From Hungatella sp. (lineage in GTDB: Bacteria > Bacillota > Clostridia > Lachnospirales > Lachnospiraceae), in contig WASS01000015.1 in assembly GCA_009712635.1 (NCBI GenBank), forward strand, positions 496,001 through 560,000: DNA of 64,000 nt, given 5' to 3'. Under the pieces are notes generated by a model that saw only the letters and a list, made by a program, of their open reading frames with translations, did not search any database and was not told the origin of the DNA. Position 1 is the stretch's first letter, and each line of letters opens with the position of its first letter. Below are positions 1 through 8,394 of the stretch, in pieces. Position numbers and translations under genes: made by a program.

Positions 1-205
1 GACTGGTATTGAGATAACAGATCCCAAGCCAGGACCACTTTTTCCCTTTCTTTGCCGCCTCTTCTAATAGCTGAACGAAAGGCTCCAAAGCCTGCTTCCT
101 CCACTCTTTTTTCTGGTAATCAAGTTCCAGCCTGCGGCACTTTAATGCAAATATCTTATCTTCCGCATTTTGGGCGGCTTTTTCCAGTTCCTTTATCCGG
201 CTCAT
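1..205 (-). CDS. Partial gene, charged helical protein of unknown function
   Basis: An open frame starts at ATG 205-203, has AGGAGGAA five bases upstream, and runs off the left edge of the window. The 68 visible residues are rich in Lys, Glu, Gln and Leu and should be mostly helical (starts MSRIKELEKAAQNAEDK), with a Trp-rich stretch near the cut. It lies 15 bases downstream of the VgrG-like gene in the same direction, so it is probably a member of the spike operon. I do not recognise a family, and the rest of the protein is outside the window. Confidence 0.6.
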   Translation of the reverse strand, partial: MSRIKELEKAAQNAEDKIFALKCRRLELDYQKKEWRKQALEPFVQLLEEAAKKGKKWSWLGICYLNTS

Positions 206-220
206 CACATTTCCTCCTAT

Positions 221-1621
221 TTACTGTACTTTCAGTTCTCCTCCAGTAAAAGAGATGCCCTGTTCTATATTGATGCTGGTCGTCTTCTGTTTTATATTGA
301 CGGAATCTGTTCCTGCTGCAATGAGAGAGCCAGTTTCACTGGAAATAGTAAGGTCGTCTTTTGCCTTTAACACAATATCATTCTGGCTGACGATATGAAC
401 TCCTTTGGCATCACTTAGTTCTATTTTGGTTCCCTGGTTATTGGTAATTACAATGGAATCCGGCGTAAAACGAATCTCCTTCTGGTATTTATTCTTGATG
501 ATTTTGTGGTCTGGATTTTTACGATCAGAACTTTGTGTATCAAGATGAACCGAACTTATCACATATGCTTCTTCTTCCTTTTGTTCCGGTATATGGAGCC
601 GGACAGCATCCCCCACCTCCGGCATACAGTACCAGCCGGTTCCGTCAGGGGTGGAATAAACGGTAGAGTATGGATACCACAGATTGATTTTCTGATCCTG
701 ATTCTCATCCTTACTTATCTTCACCATTACCTTATCTTCTTTTACCTTTAGAACTTCTGCTGGGAAAGAGCAGCCCGCACGGTCTTTCTCCCGGTATTCC
801 GGAAAATCCATACCGGATCTGGATTTTAAGTGACATGTATGCTGCATTTCACCTCTTTCATACCTGCTTTCTATTTTCCAGATAAAGAGCTGCGTTCCGT
901 CTATTGAAATCTTGTCACCAATCTGGTAATCCTCCCGGCTTTGTATCACATATTCCATACAGGAGGCTTCCCGCATTTGCGTTAATCCCTGACTCCGTTT
1001 CTTTTGATAATCCATCAGATTTTTTTTCACGGCGTATTTGGTAAACTTTGAAAGTTCATAACTTTCTCCTTTTGGCAAATCATAAAAATACTTGACCCCG
1101 TTTATTCTGGTACTCGGGACAAGGAAGCTGTGAAACCCTGCTGCCATCCTCTTTAAAAATTTCCAGTCTGTCTCCCTGTGCTGCAGCACCAGTTTTCCGG
1201 TCATATCCGTCAGGGGACGATTCTTTATAATTCCCGAATTCTCATAGCTTCCAGTAATTTGTCCAAAAATTGCTTCATATGTAGCTGTACCATCCTGAAA
1301 GGTTCTGAAGTGCGATTTCAGATCCATAAAATAGGTACCCGTTGTAAGCTCTAATGTCATCTTTTTCTGATCATTTACCTGTTCCACGGAAAAGCCGGTA
1401 ACTACTCCCCAGAAAAGTGTCTGTACGTCACCATCTTCCCCCACTTCTTCGATCTTCTCCCATACATCACCAGTCAGCTGCTTTAAATAGATACCTTCAT
1501 CCTCATCTGCAATATACCCGCTTACCACTGCTGTTCCATGCTCATTAATCTGCCTGTTTACCATAAGATCTCTGACCTCAATAAACTGAATCGGTCCTGT
1601 TTTTAAATTATATTCTTTCAC
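221..1621 (-). CDS. VgrG/gp5-gpD-like spike protein 1
   Basis: A 466-residue protein like the spike of contractile injection systems (type VI secretion VgrG, phage gpD plus gp5). The N-terminal gpD-like part carries ETDWKFLKRMA at about residues 150-160, a hallmark of VgrG proteins. An OB-fold (gp5-like) region follows at about 280-362, with LWYPYS and CMPEVGD. The C-terminus (about 385-455) is a run of short beta repeats (IVITNNQG, IELSDAKG, IVLKAKDD, LTISSETG) of the kind that forms a spike needle. The start is GTG at 1621: AGGAGG lies six bases before it, while the in-frame ATG at 1651 has no such site. It overlaps the upstream gene by 14 bases. It is paralogous to the gene at 3007-4593. 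Family assignment is good; what it delivers is unknown. Confidence 0.8.
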   Translation of the reverse strand: MKEYNLKTGPIQFIEVRDLMVNRQINEHGTAVVSGYIADEDEGIYLKQLTGDVWEKIEEVGEDGDVQTLFWGVVTGFSVEQVNDQKKMTLELTTGTYFMDLKSHFRTFQDGTATYEAIFGQITGSYENSGIIKNRPLTDMTGKLVLQHRETDWKFLKRMAAGFHSFLVPSTRINGVKYFYDLPKGESYELSKFTKYAVKKNLMDYQKKRSQGLTQMREASCMEYVIQSREDYQIGDKISIDGTQLFIWKIESRYERGEMQHTCHLKSRSGMDFPEYREKDRAGCSFPAEVLKVKEDKVMVKISKDENQDQKINLWYPYSTVYSTPDGTGWYCMPEVGDAVRLHIPEQKEEEAYVISSVHLDTQSSDRKNPDHKIIKNKYQKEIRFTPDSIVITNNQGTKIELSDAKGVHIVSQNDIVLKAKDDLTISSETGSLIAAGTDSVNIKQKTTSINIEQGISFTGGELKVQ

Positions 1622-2195
1622 ATTCTTCCTCCTCTGTCTGTATTGTTTCAAGCATACGAAGAATCACCGGTCTCCATTTATCGTAATCCTTAAATATGCA
1701 GTAAAAGGTTCCAACCATCATTTTTCTGTCAGAAAGGATCAGAAACATCATGTTATAAACCCGTTCATCGGAAGCAAAACTTTTGTAATCAAACCACACC
1801 ATAGGAACATTGCCGGAGATATTACCCTGATCATAGAAAACGTTTTTTTCATCTGCCCGTTTTAAAATCTGTATCATTTTTTCCCTCTCATGGTACAGAT
1901 CAAGAACGTAAGTCTTCTTTTCCAAAATTGCCGTCTGGAAGGTCAGTCCTGAATGGGCAGAGGGATTGATTAATACCAGCTCCGGGCGGTTTTTTGAAAA
2001 AAAGATGGAAGCGGTTTTCTCTTCATCTGCTTCAAAAAAACCATCGGGAATGTCCATTGCAATACCCAGACTGGGAAACCACTTTAACTTTTTTGATCGG
2101 TCAGCTCGTTCCTGTGTCTCCTGTTTTATCTTATTAAGCTCTCTTTGAAGCTGCAAAAATATCTTATCAATATCGTTATCATTTATCTCTTCCAT
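1608..2195 (-). CDS. Small protein, DcrB/PsbP-like fold suspected, spike-associated
   Basis: A 195-residue cytoplasmic protein between the two spike genes. The N-terminal 45 residues are a charged helix. The rest starts with LGIAMDIPDGF and continues with alternating strands and a final helix, a pattern reminiscent of the PsbP/DcrB (DUF1795) fold. In Gram-negative type VI systems, DUF1795 proteins (EagR) chaperone effectors onto VgrG. The ATG at 2195 has AGGAG seven bases upstream. The C-terminal region (MMVGTFYCIFKDYDKWRPVI) resembles that of the neighbouring 171-aa protein, so the two may be distant paralogues. The fold call is by eye and uncertain. Confidence 0.55.
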   Translation of the reverse strand: MEEINDNDIDKIFLQLQRELNKIKQETQERADRSKKLKWFPSLGIAMDIPDGFFEADEEKTASIFFSKNRPELVLINPSAHSGLTFQTAILEKKTYVLDLYHEREKMIQILKRADEKNVFYDQGNISGNVPMVWFDYKSFASDERVYNMMFLILSDRKMMVGTFYCIFKDYDKWRPVILRMLETIQTEEEECERI

Positions 2196-2223
2196 TATCT
2201 CACTCCTGACCTTTTGCGAACTA

Positions 2224-2739
2224 CTATGCAGTTTCCTCCAGCGTATCAAAAAAATACTTTAACATTGCCTCCCATTTCAAACGATCCTGTTCCGGAAAAG
2301 TTGCTGTGACAAGTAACATACGATTATGAACCGATAAGACCGCTTTTACGTGCTGACTGCTCTCTCCCGCCTCATTCAGTTCCATGGTAAACCAGCCACA
2401 CTGAAATCTCCCATTATATAGATGAACAGGAGATAATTCATTTCTTGGATAAATACTGCTGATATATTCCCTTACTGCTTCTGCAGCGATTCCCGTTTCA
2501 AAAGGTCCCAGCTTCTTATCTATCATTTGAAACGTCATTTGACATCCCCCTGTATCATCTGCGAAAATCATATCCGGACGATCCTCATATGGATAATATG
2601 CTTCCTTCCCGTTATCTGACATCTCTTTTAGCAAAACCGGAATTCTGGCTGTTAAGATTCCATCAACAAGTTTAATTTCTTGCATCAAAACCGGTTCCTG
2701 GAGGCAGTTTTCCGTATTTTCATCATATAATAAATTCAT
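2224..2739 (-). CDS. Small protein, possible DcrB/PsbP-like paralogue, spike-associated
   Basis: A 171-residue soluble protein with no signal peptide. It has the same apparent layout as the product of 1608-2195: an early strand-rich section, a central helix (TGIAAEAVREYISSIY), and a final strand-helix unit (MLLVTATFPEQDRLKWEAML) that lines up with the end of its neighbour. It starts at ATG 2739 with AGGAG about ten bases upstream. The gene is 28 bases before the next one in the operon. No exact family is recognised. The position between two spike genes suggests an adaptor, chaperone or inner component of a contractile system (inference). Confidence 0.55.
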   Translation of the reverse strand: MNLLYDENTENCLQEPVLMQEIKLVDGILTARIPVLLKEMSDNGKEAYYPYEDRPDMIFADDTGGCQMTFQMIDKKLGPFETGIAAEAVREYISSIYPRNELSPVHLYNGRFQCGWFTMELNEAGESSQHVKAVLSVHNRMLLVTATFPEQDRLKWEAMLKYFFDTLEETA

Positions 2740-2754
2740 CTGTTACACTCCTGT

Positions 2755-2964
2755 TTACAATTTACTTTGAAAACTGATGCCGAAATCTGCTGTGATCTGA
2801 TTCCTTTTATTCAAACGTTCCTGCGCTTTCGCCTGCTCTGACTGAAACACCTTCTGTTCTAAGACAGCTGCTGCATCCATATGACTGCTGATTGCATTCA
2901 GCCGATTGACTTTTTCAATTAAAGGACTTTTTCCAACTCCTCCAACTTTTATGGTCTTACTCAT
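2755..2964 (-). CDS. 69-aa small protein, spike-associated
   Basis: A 69-residue protein starting at ATG 2964 behind GGGGGTGA. It opens with a Gly-rich basic segment (SKTIKVGGVGKSP) and continues as one long amphipathic helix rich in Ala, Gln, Glu and Lys, with a short hydrophobic tail. It lies between the second spike gene (42 bases upstream) and the 171-aa gene (15 bases downstream). It might bridge or cap the spike; no family is recognised. Tight spacing and the ribosome site support it as a real gene. Confidence 0.6.
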   Translation of the reverse strand: MSKTIKVGGVGKSPLIEKVNRLNAISSHMDAAAVLEQKVFQSEQAKAQERLNKRNQITADFGISFQSKL

Positions 2965-3006
2965 TTCATCACCCCCGCAATCTTGATTTTAATAACAATT
3001 TTAATT

Positions 3007-4593
3007 CTATTGCCCTGTAACAAAGTTTACCTTTGTACCTGTTATCTGCCGTTCCAGTTTTGTAGAGCCTGCCGCACATGGGGTTGATGCCAAAACCGCA
3101 TTCTCCGCCCCGTTTAAATCATATTTTCCGGTATCCGTGGACTCCGTTACAGGAAATCCGGCATCACCGGTTCCCTCCATTTTTACCTTTCCAAATTTTC
3201 CTATGGAGTCAAACCCGTTGCATAAATTAATAACCGCAGGAGAAGCCAAATCTCTTCTGACAAGAGAGATTTCCTGTGGAGCAAGTAATGAGATCCGGCT
3301 GGCTTTTAGCCACACTCCTTTTTTTGCAAGCACAGTAAGCTCTTTACTGCTCTCAATATTTGCTCCCAGGCTGTCGCTAATTTCCACCTTTAACGGAACT
3401 TTCTGTTTTAAATCTACAAATCCCAGACTATCCGGAAGCAGATACATCCGTTTATTTTTTGCTGTAGTAAAATATCTCTTTGACGGATCAGCCATTTCTC
3501 CATTTCCAGTTCCGTTTTTCCTGATACTGCCGCTTGCCCTGGCATTCCCATCCCCATCGTCAAATGTAATCCAGATACGCTCTCCGATTTCAGGCATACA
3601 GTACATTACATTTCCGGTATCCGGCAGCCATGGATACCAAAACACATCCTGACCATTCTTCGCCCCATCAATATCCAGACTCACACGTAAACGCTCTCCT
3701 TTTGTCTCCAGTACCGTACCCGCAAGTGAAACGCCAGTCATCTGGGCATTGTCATATCTGGCTGTACCAAATGCTTCGGGAGAACCTACCGTATAGGTAT
3801 AGACCAGCAGCCCTTGTTTGAGTGTGCACCGTTTGGCGAGAATTACCTTGTTGGAATTATCCCGCATTGTTATGCCATCTCCAACCTTCCAGTTCTCATA
3901 ACAGCTGATTTCATGACAGATAAACTGGCTCTTTGAAAAATGATACTGCTCTTTATCATAGGTGTGATAAGACTGATCAAACCATATTTTTTCTTTACTG
4001 GCTTCCTGCCCCTCTCTGGATTCGCCACAGGGCAAACCAAAATAAATCTCAGGTTTAACCGAAACTCCTCCTGTAAGCAGGGATGTTCTTAGTTGTCCTG
4101 CAATTCTTTTTAAAAATTCCCAGTCCGTTTCCTTGTATTGGTAAATCGGGGTTCCAATTTTTCTATCCTCGATTTGAAATATTACTTCAGTATTTGCTGT
4201 ATCTGCCAGGACGCGCCTTACCAACTCTTTGTAAGTCATGTCTATATTTTGAAAAGATCTGCATTTTTCTTCTCGGTCAAGCAGTTCGGTAGGGGACACT
4301 GCCTCTATTTCAACAGTATAGCCGTTCCCCTCCATGCATATTGAAACATTCTTAATAAAACCACAGAAAACAGTAGGGCTCATTTCATTCCCATTTTCAT
4401 CTGCCACCGTGACGGATATACTACTTCCCTCCAGTTTTTGAAAGATCGGCGATATTCCAATATCTTCCGAAACATATCCTTTTAGCTTGGCAAGGGTATG
4501 GCAGTTTTTCTTTATGTCCATTTCAAATTCAATAACTTCATTGATATTTAAAAGACTGTTGATTATTAGATTTCCGGATGTGACTGCATTCAT
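3007..4593 (-). CDS. VgrG/gp5-gpD-like spike protein 2
   Basis: A 528-residue spike protein, paralogue of the one at 221-1621. The gpD-like N-terminus carries ETDWEFLKRIA at about residues 155-165. An OB-fold region lies at about 300-385 with FWYPW and YCMPEIGERIW, and a short beta-repeat region follows. The last 70 residues (TDTGKYDLNGAENAV and on) differ from spike 1 and may be a tip or cargo-binding extension. The start is ATG 4593 with AAGGAG eight bases upstream. It is the first gene of the leftward operon. Having two different spikes in one operon suggests alternative tips or a heteromeric spike (inference). Confidence 0.8.
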   Translation of the reverse strand: MNAVTSGNLIINSLLNINEVIEFEMDIKKNCHTLAKLKGYVSEDIGISPIFQKLEGSSISVTVADENGNEMSPTVFCGFIKNVSICMEGNGYTVEIEAVSPTELLDREEKCRSFQNIDMTYKELVRRVLADTANTEVIFQIEDRKIGTPIYQYKETDWEFLKRIAGQLRTSLLTGGVSVKPEIYFGLPCGESREGQEASKEKIWFDQSYHTYDKEQYHFSKSQFICHEISCYENWKVGDGITMRDNSNKVILAKRCTLKQGLLVYTYTVGSPEAFGTARYDNAQMTGVSLAGTVLETKGERLRVSLDIDGAKNGQDVFWYPWLPDTGNVMYCMPEIGERIWITFDDGDGNARASGSIRKNGTGNGEMADPSKRYFTTAKNKRMYLLPDSLGFVDLKQKVPLKVEISDSLGANIESSKELTVLAKKGVWLKASRISLLAPQEISLVRRDLASPAVINLCNGFDSIGKFGKVKMEGTGDAGFPVTESTDTGKYDLNGAENAVLASTPCAAGSTKLERQITGTKVNFVTGQ

Positions 4594-4831
4594 GAAAAAG
4601 CTCCTTCCTCCTCTGTTATTTCCCCTGTTAGTTACTATTTTTTTGCATTTGATAAATAATTACATTATACTCCAATAAATTACAAAAACTACTATCATGT
4701 AATAATTAGCAGCTTATATGTAACTTTTGGTGTTTTTTTTAGTTATATTCGGTCAATAACATTGCGAGACGTCACTTTTGGCTTACAAATTTTGTACTCC
4801 GAAATTCTGGTTCTTAGAAATTTGTTTCATA

Positions 4832-4873
4832 AAAAAAATACCCTGCCATTGATTTATGTCAAGGTATTTTTTT
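4832..4873. terminator. Bidirectional terminator-like hairpin in an intergenic region
   Basis: An 11-bp perfect inverted repeat, AAAAAAATACC at 4832-4842 and its complement at 4863-4873, encloses a 20-base loop. It is flanked by A and T runs so it could end transcripts in either direction. It sits between two divergent genes, where no known transcript should end. Confidence 0.55.
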
Positions 4874-4945
4874 ATATAAAAAGAACATATCACAATTTAT
4901 TGGGGTATACATACACCAAAAGCATGTCCTTTTTTATTTTCACTC

Positions 4946-4974
4946 TTGTAATTTCAAATAGAATTGAGTAAAAT
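4946..4974 (+). promoter_or_regulatory. Probable promoter of the HPr-like gene
   Basis: TTGTAA at 4946-4951 and TAAAAT at 4969-4974 are separated by 17 bases, upstream of the gene at 5062. Found by eye. Confidence 0.45.
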
Positions 4975-5022
4975 GAAACTACCAGAGTTACCCCTATACG
5001 TAACGTTTCATACATAAGCCCA

Positions 5023-5039
5023 CACCGGCATGACCGGTG
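5023..5039 (+). promoter_or_regulatory. Leader hairpin just before the HPr-like gene
   Basis: CACCGG at 5023-5028 and CCGGTG at 5034-5039 form a 6-bp stem with a 5-base loop. The AAGGAGG ribosome site of the gene starts a few bases later, so the hairpin could affect mRNA stability or translation. Confidence 0.4.
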
Positions 5040-5061
5040 CTAAAGAGAAGGAGGTACGGAT

Positions 5062-5307
5062 ATGCGGACGATGAATGTCGATATCCAGCTGCGTACCATT
5101 CCCATTCCGCTGGCACTCCTGATCAATACTGCCAATGCATTTATGTGCGATATCTATATTGATTACGGGTTGACCAGAGTTAATGTGAAAGACTACGATG
5201 AAATGAAGATGGGACTGGTTACACAGAATCGGAATTTATTATTTAACTTCGACGGCGAAGATGAACTAGCTGCTGAAGGGCGGATCGGAATGCTGTTCAG
5301 ACCGTAG
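5062..5307 (+). CDS. HPr-like protein lacking the active-site histidine
   Basis: An 81-residue protein with the length and secondary-structure pattern of the phosphocarrier HPr: a first strand (MNVDIQL), the long helix (LALLINTANAFMCD), IYIDYG, VNVKDYDEMKMG, and NFDGEDELAAEGRIGMLF, which matches the usual ADGEDE...AL..L ending. Where HPr has His15 (GLHARPA), this protein has TIPIPLA (about residues 12-18). The Ser46 site is not evident either, with DYDEMKMG in that place. It therefore cannot carry phosphate in the known way. It has AGGAGG about seven bases before ATG 5062 and its own promoter and terminator. No other PTS gene is nearby. The HPr call rests on pattern similarity and is moderately sure. 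Confidence 0.6.
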   Translation: MRTMNVDIQLRTIPIPLALLINTANAFMCDIYIDYGLTRVNVKDYDEMKMGLVTQNRNLLFNFDGEDELAAEGRIGMLFRP

Positions 5308-5340
5308 CCGTCGGAAAGGAACCCATATGACCTACAATAC

Positions 5341-5387
5341 AAAAGAGAGTTGACCGCGGCGATTGGCCGGCGGACAGCTCTCTTTTT
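5341..5387 (+). terminator. Intrinsic terminator of the HPr-like gene
   Basis: AAAAGAGAG at 5341-5349 pairs perfectly with CTCTCTTTT at 5378-5386 and the T run follows directly. It lies 34 bases after the stop codon. Confidence 0.8.
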
Positions 5388-5397
5388 CATGGTTCCC

Positions 5398-6231
5398 TTA
5401 ACCGAGGAATGCGGTTACACCAAAATACAAAAGTACAATTGCCCCAAGGACAATTCTATAATATCCGAAAAATTTAAAATCATGCTGTCTGATATATCCC
5501 ATAAGAAACTTAATTGCATATACAGAAACAGCAAATGCCACTACCATTCCCAAAATCAGATAAAAAACCTGAGCTCCTGAGAAATTAAAACCGAATTTCA
5601 CAATCTTTAAAAGGCTTGCACCAAACATAACCGGGATCCCAAGGAAGAATGAAAATTCCGCAGATGCCGCTCTGGAACAGCCTAAAATCATGGCACCCAG
5701 TATGGTGGATCCGGAACGGGATGTACCGGGAATTAAGGAAAGCAGCTGGAACAAACCAATATAAAGAGCTGTCTGGTAAGATATCTCTCCCACCTTCTGC
5801 ACTTCAAAGTTGCGGTACTTGTTCCGGTTCTCAATCACAAGAAAGAGAACACCGTATATAATTAAAGTCGCTGCTACTACATAGCCGTTCATTAAATATT
5901 TATCCAGGATGTCATCCACTAATATTCCAATCACAGCAGCAGGCAGACATGCCAGTATAATCTTGCTCCATAAAATAAATGTTGCCTTTTTCTGAGCCGC
6001 CTTTTTTCTTGGGGAAAATGGATTTAACCTGTCAAAATACAACACTACTACTGCAAGAATCGCCCCCAGCTGGATCACAACCAGAAACATGTTTTTATAA
6101 CTGTCCGGCTGGTTTAAATGTATGATCTCATCTACTAAAATCATATGACCGGTACTGCTGATTGGCAGCCATTCAGTAAATCCTTCCACGATTCCCAGAA
6201 CGATAACTTTTAATATCTCAATTATATTCAT
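5398..6231 (-). CDS. uppP: Undecaprenyl-diphosphatase UppP (BacA)
   Basis: A 277-residue integral membrane enzyme that removes a phosphate from undecaprenyl diphosphate, recycling the lipid carrier for cell-wall synthesis; it also confers bacitracin tolerance. The two family signatures are present: EGFTEWLPISSTGH at about residues 16-29 and PGTSRSGSTI near 170. Seven or eight hydrophobic segments fit the family, and the length is normal. It is the last gene of a leftward run (sirtuin-like gene, hisH, hisF, ung, uppP), 15 bases after ung. The terminator at 5341-5387 could also serve this strand. Confidence 0.95.
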   Translation of the reverse strand: MNIIEILKVIVLGIVEGFTEWLPISSTGHMILVDEIIHLNQPDSYKNMFLVVIQLGAILAVVVLYFDRLNPFSPRKKAAQKKATFILWSKIILACLPAAVIGILVDDILDKYLMNGYVVAATLIIYGVLFLVIENRNKYRNFEVQKVGEISYQTALYIGLFQLLSLIPGTSRSGSTILGAMILGCSRAASAEFSFFLGIPVMFGASLLKIVKFGFNFSGAQVFYLILGMVVAFAVSVYAIKFLMGYIRQHDFKFFGYYRIVLGAIVLLYFGVTAFLG

Positions 6232-6246
6232 CTTAATTCCTCTGTT

Positions 6247-6921
6247 TTAAATATTTTCTATCTGCCAGTCAATGGGAGTCATTCCATTTGCCTCCAGATA
6301 AGCGTTGGTTTTGCTGAAATGTCTGCATCCAAAAAATCCTCTGTAAGCGGAAAGAGGACTGGGATGTGGCGCTTCCAGTATTAAGTGTTTGGGATTTGTA
6401 AGCATTGCTTTCTTATTCTGTGCGGGACGCCCCCATAAAAGAAAGACCATAGGGCGATCCTGTTCATTTAAAATTTTAATAGCCGCATCCGTAAAAGTCT
6501 CCCAGCCAATTCCCTGATGGGAGTTTGCTGCATGTGCTCTAACAGTCAAAACAGTATTCAGTAACATAATTCCCTGATCTGCCCATTTTTTTAAGTATCC
6601 GTTGTTAGGGACCTCACAGCCAAGGTCTTCTCTCAGTTCCTGATAGATATTCACCAGAGACGGCGGAATATCCACATCAGGCTTCACAGAAAAGCACAGG
6701 CCATGAGCCTGACCCACGTTGTGATAAGGATCCTGACCCAGTATTACCGCCTTAACCTTGGAAAGGGGGGTAAACTGAAACGCATTGAATATGTCATTGG
6801 GGTCCGGAAAGACCTGGGTTGTTTCGTACTCTTTCCTTACCTTTTGATAAAGTTCCCTGTAATATGGCTTTTTAAACTCCCCGTTTAAGGGTTCCAGCCA
6901 GTCGTTATCAATTGCTCCCAT
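6247..6921 (-). CDS. ung: Uracil-DNA glycosylase, family 1
   Basis: A 224-residue base-excision repair enzyme that removes uracil from DNA. The water-activating loop GQDPYH is at residues 62-67 (catalytic Asp64). The uracil-binding LLLNTVLTV segment and the minor-groove intercalation loop HPSPLSAYRGFFG follow, the last with the catalytic His. Length and motif order are those of family 1 enzymes. It starts at ATG 6921 with AAAGGAG upstream and lies 18 bases after hisF, so it is likely cotranscribed. Confidence 0.97.
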   Translation of the reverse strand: MGAIDNDWLEPLNGEFKKPYYRELYQKVRKEYETTQVFPDPNDIFNAFQFTPLSKVKAVILGQDPYHNVGQAHGLCFSVKPDVDIPPSLVNIYQELREDLGCEVPNNGYLKKWADQGIMLLNTVLTVRAHAANSHQGIGWETFTDAAIKILNEQDRPMVFLLWGRPAQNKKAMLTNPKHLILEAPHPSPLSAYRGFFGCRHFSKTNAYLEANGMTPIDWQIENI

Positions 6922-6939
6922 TTTTTCTCCTTTGCATCT

Positions 6940-7701
6940 TTAAATCCGAACCGGCACTCCTTTGTCTGATAAGTACCGTTTTAACTCCATAATTTCCAGT
7001 TCTTTGTAATGAAACAGAGAAGCCGCCAGAGCTGCATCTGCCTTGCCCTTTGTTAGAGCACTGTGAAAATGTTCCATGGTTCCAGCTCCGCCCGACGCAA
7101 TGACTGGAACGGATACAGACTCTGCAATGATCCGGTTCAGCTCATCATCATAACCAGCTTTTGTACCGTCGCAGTCCATGCTGGTGAGCAGAATCTCTCC
7201 GGCTCCCAGACGGTCTGCTTTTGTAGCCCACTCTACCGCATCCAGTCCTGTATCGATTCTGCCGCCGTTCTTATAGACATTCCAGCCGCTACCATCTGCC
7301 CGCCTTCTTGCATCGATGGCAACCACCACACATTGGCGTCCAAACTTATTAGCAGCATCAGAAATCAGTCTGGGGGTATTGATCGCAGAAGAATTGATGG
7401 ATATCTTATCTGCTCCTTCCCGTAAAAGCATCTTAAAATCTTCTACTGTCCGGATTCCTCCGCCTACCGTAAATGGAATAAAGACCTTCTCAGCAACCCG
7501 GCGTACCATATCAACTACGGTATTCCGGTTATCGGAAGAAGCTGTAATGTCAAGAAATACCAGCTCATCTGCTCCTGCTTTATCATAGGCTGCCGCAATT
7601 TCCACCGGATCTCCGGCATCCTGTAAATTAACAAAATTAACACCCTTTACCACTCTTGCGTTGTGCACATCCAGACATGGAATGATTCGTTTTGTAAGCA
7701 T
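6940..7701 (-). CDS. hisF: Imidazole glycerol phosphate synthase subunit HisF
   Basis: A 253-residue TIM-barrel cyclase subunit. With HisH it converts PRFAR and ammonia to imidazole glycerol phosphate and AICAR in histidine biosynthesis. The catalytic aspartates are in place: [12 protein letters not shown] (Asp11) and VVAIDARR (about Asp130). Phosphate-binding loops are also seen (TVGGGI, ASGGAG). The start is ATG 7701 behind AAGGAGG. hisH is 12 bases upstream. The rest of the his pathway is not in the window, so the synthase pair is encoded apart from the others, with DNA repair and cell-wall genes. Confidence 0.96.
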   Translation of the reverse strand: MLTKRIIPCLDVHNARVVKGVNFVNLQDAGDPVEIAAAYDKAGADELVFLDITASSDNRNTVVDMVRRVAEKVFIPFTVGGGIRTVEDFKMLLREGADKISINSSAINTPRLISDAANKFGRQCVVVAIDARRRADGSGWNVYKNGGRIDTGLDAVEWATKADRLGAGEILLTSMDCDGTKAGYDDELNRIIAESVSVPVIASGGAGTMEHFHSALTKGKADAALAASLFHYKELEIMELKRYLSDKGVPVRI

Positions 7702-7713
7702 CCGGTTCCTCCT

Positions 7714-8322
7714 TTAAGTCAGCTCAATGAAGTTTTTCAGTATCTTAAGACCGGTATCTCCGCTCTTTTCCGGGTGGAACTGGCAGGCAAATACATTATC
7801 CCGTTCCACCGATGCCCCAAAAGCCACACCGTACTCACAGGAGGCGGCAACGTCCGATTCCCTGTCTGCCTCTAAATAATATGAATGGACAAAATAAACA
7901 TATGCACCGGAATCCAGACCTTTAAAAAGTCTTGCGCCTGGCGTGATTGTCAGGCTGTTCCATCCCATATGGGGAACTTTAAGCCCGGACTGGTCCGGAA
8001 ATCTGACGATTTTTCCTGGAAGAATAGACAGTCCTTTGACTCCTTCACATTCCTCACTGCTGTCAAATAACAGCTGCTGCCCTAAGCAGATTCCCAGAAA
8101 AGGAATTCCTTTTTCTGTTACCTTTCGGATTACATCTGGCAGGTCATACTGGCAAAGCTTATCCATGGCGTCGCCAAATGCTCCCACACCTGGCAGAATC
8201 ACTTTGTCTGCTGCAAGTATGGTTTCCTTATCCCGGGTTACCACCGGTATCTCCCCTAACGAAGTAAGGGCTTTTTCCACACTTTTTAAGTTTCCGGCAT
8301 CATAGTCAATAATTGCAATCAT
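7714..8322 (-). CDS. hisH: Imidazole glycerol phosphate synthase glutaminase subunit HisH
   Basis: A 202-residue class I glutamine amidotransferase that supplies ammonia to HisF. The nucleophile elbow GICLGQ has Cys79, and FHPEKS near the C-terminus carries the His and Glu of the triad. The oxyanion region PGVGAFG is at about residues 44-50. The start is placed at ATG 8322 (MIAIIDYDAGN) because GAGGTGG lies just upstream and family members begin here; a longer frame to 8382 adds 20 residues with no family match. It is followed by hisF after 12 bases. Confidence 0.95.
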   Translation of the reverse strand: MIAIIDYDAGNLKSVEKALTSLGEIPVVTRDKETILAADKVILPGVGAFGDAMDKLCQYDLPDVIRKVTEKGIPFLGICLGQQLLFDSSEECEGVKGLSILPGKIVRFPDQSGLKVPHMGWNSLTITPGARLFKGLDSGAYVYFVHSYYLEADRESDVAASCEYGVAFGASVERDNVFACQFHPEKSGDTGLKILKNFIELT

Positions 8323-8394
8323 GGCAGCCACCTCTTTTTCGCCTTTTTCCAATATTCTAACACAGTCCCTGCTCCTGCACAACGCAAAACGTTA

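Noticed and set aside
3137-3652. 171-aa open frame on the plus strand
   Set aside because: It is opposite to the VgrG-like gene and shows no domain; spike motifs are clear on the other strand.
7714-8382. Longer HisH starting at 8382
   Set aside because: The extra 20 residues match no HisH, whereas ATG 8322 follows GAGGTGG and gives the usual MIAIIDYDAGN start.
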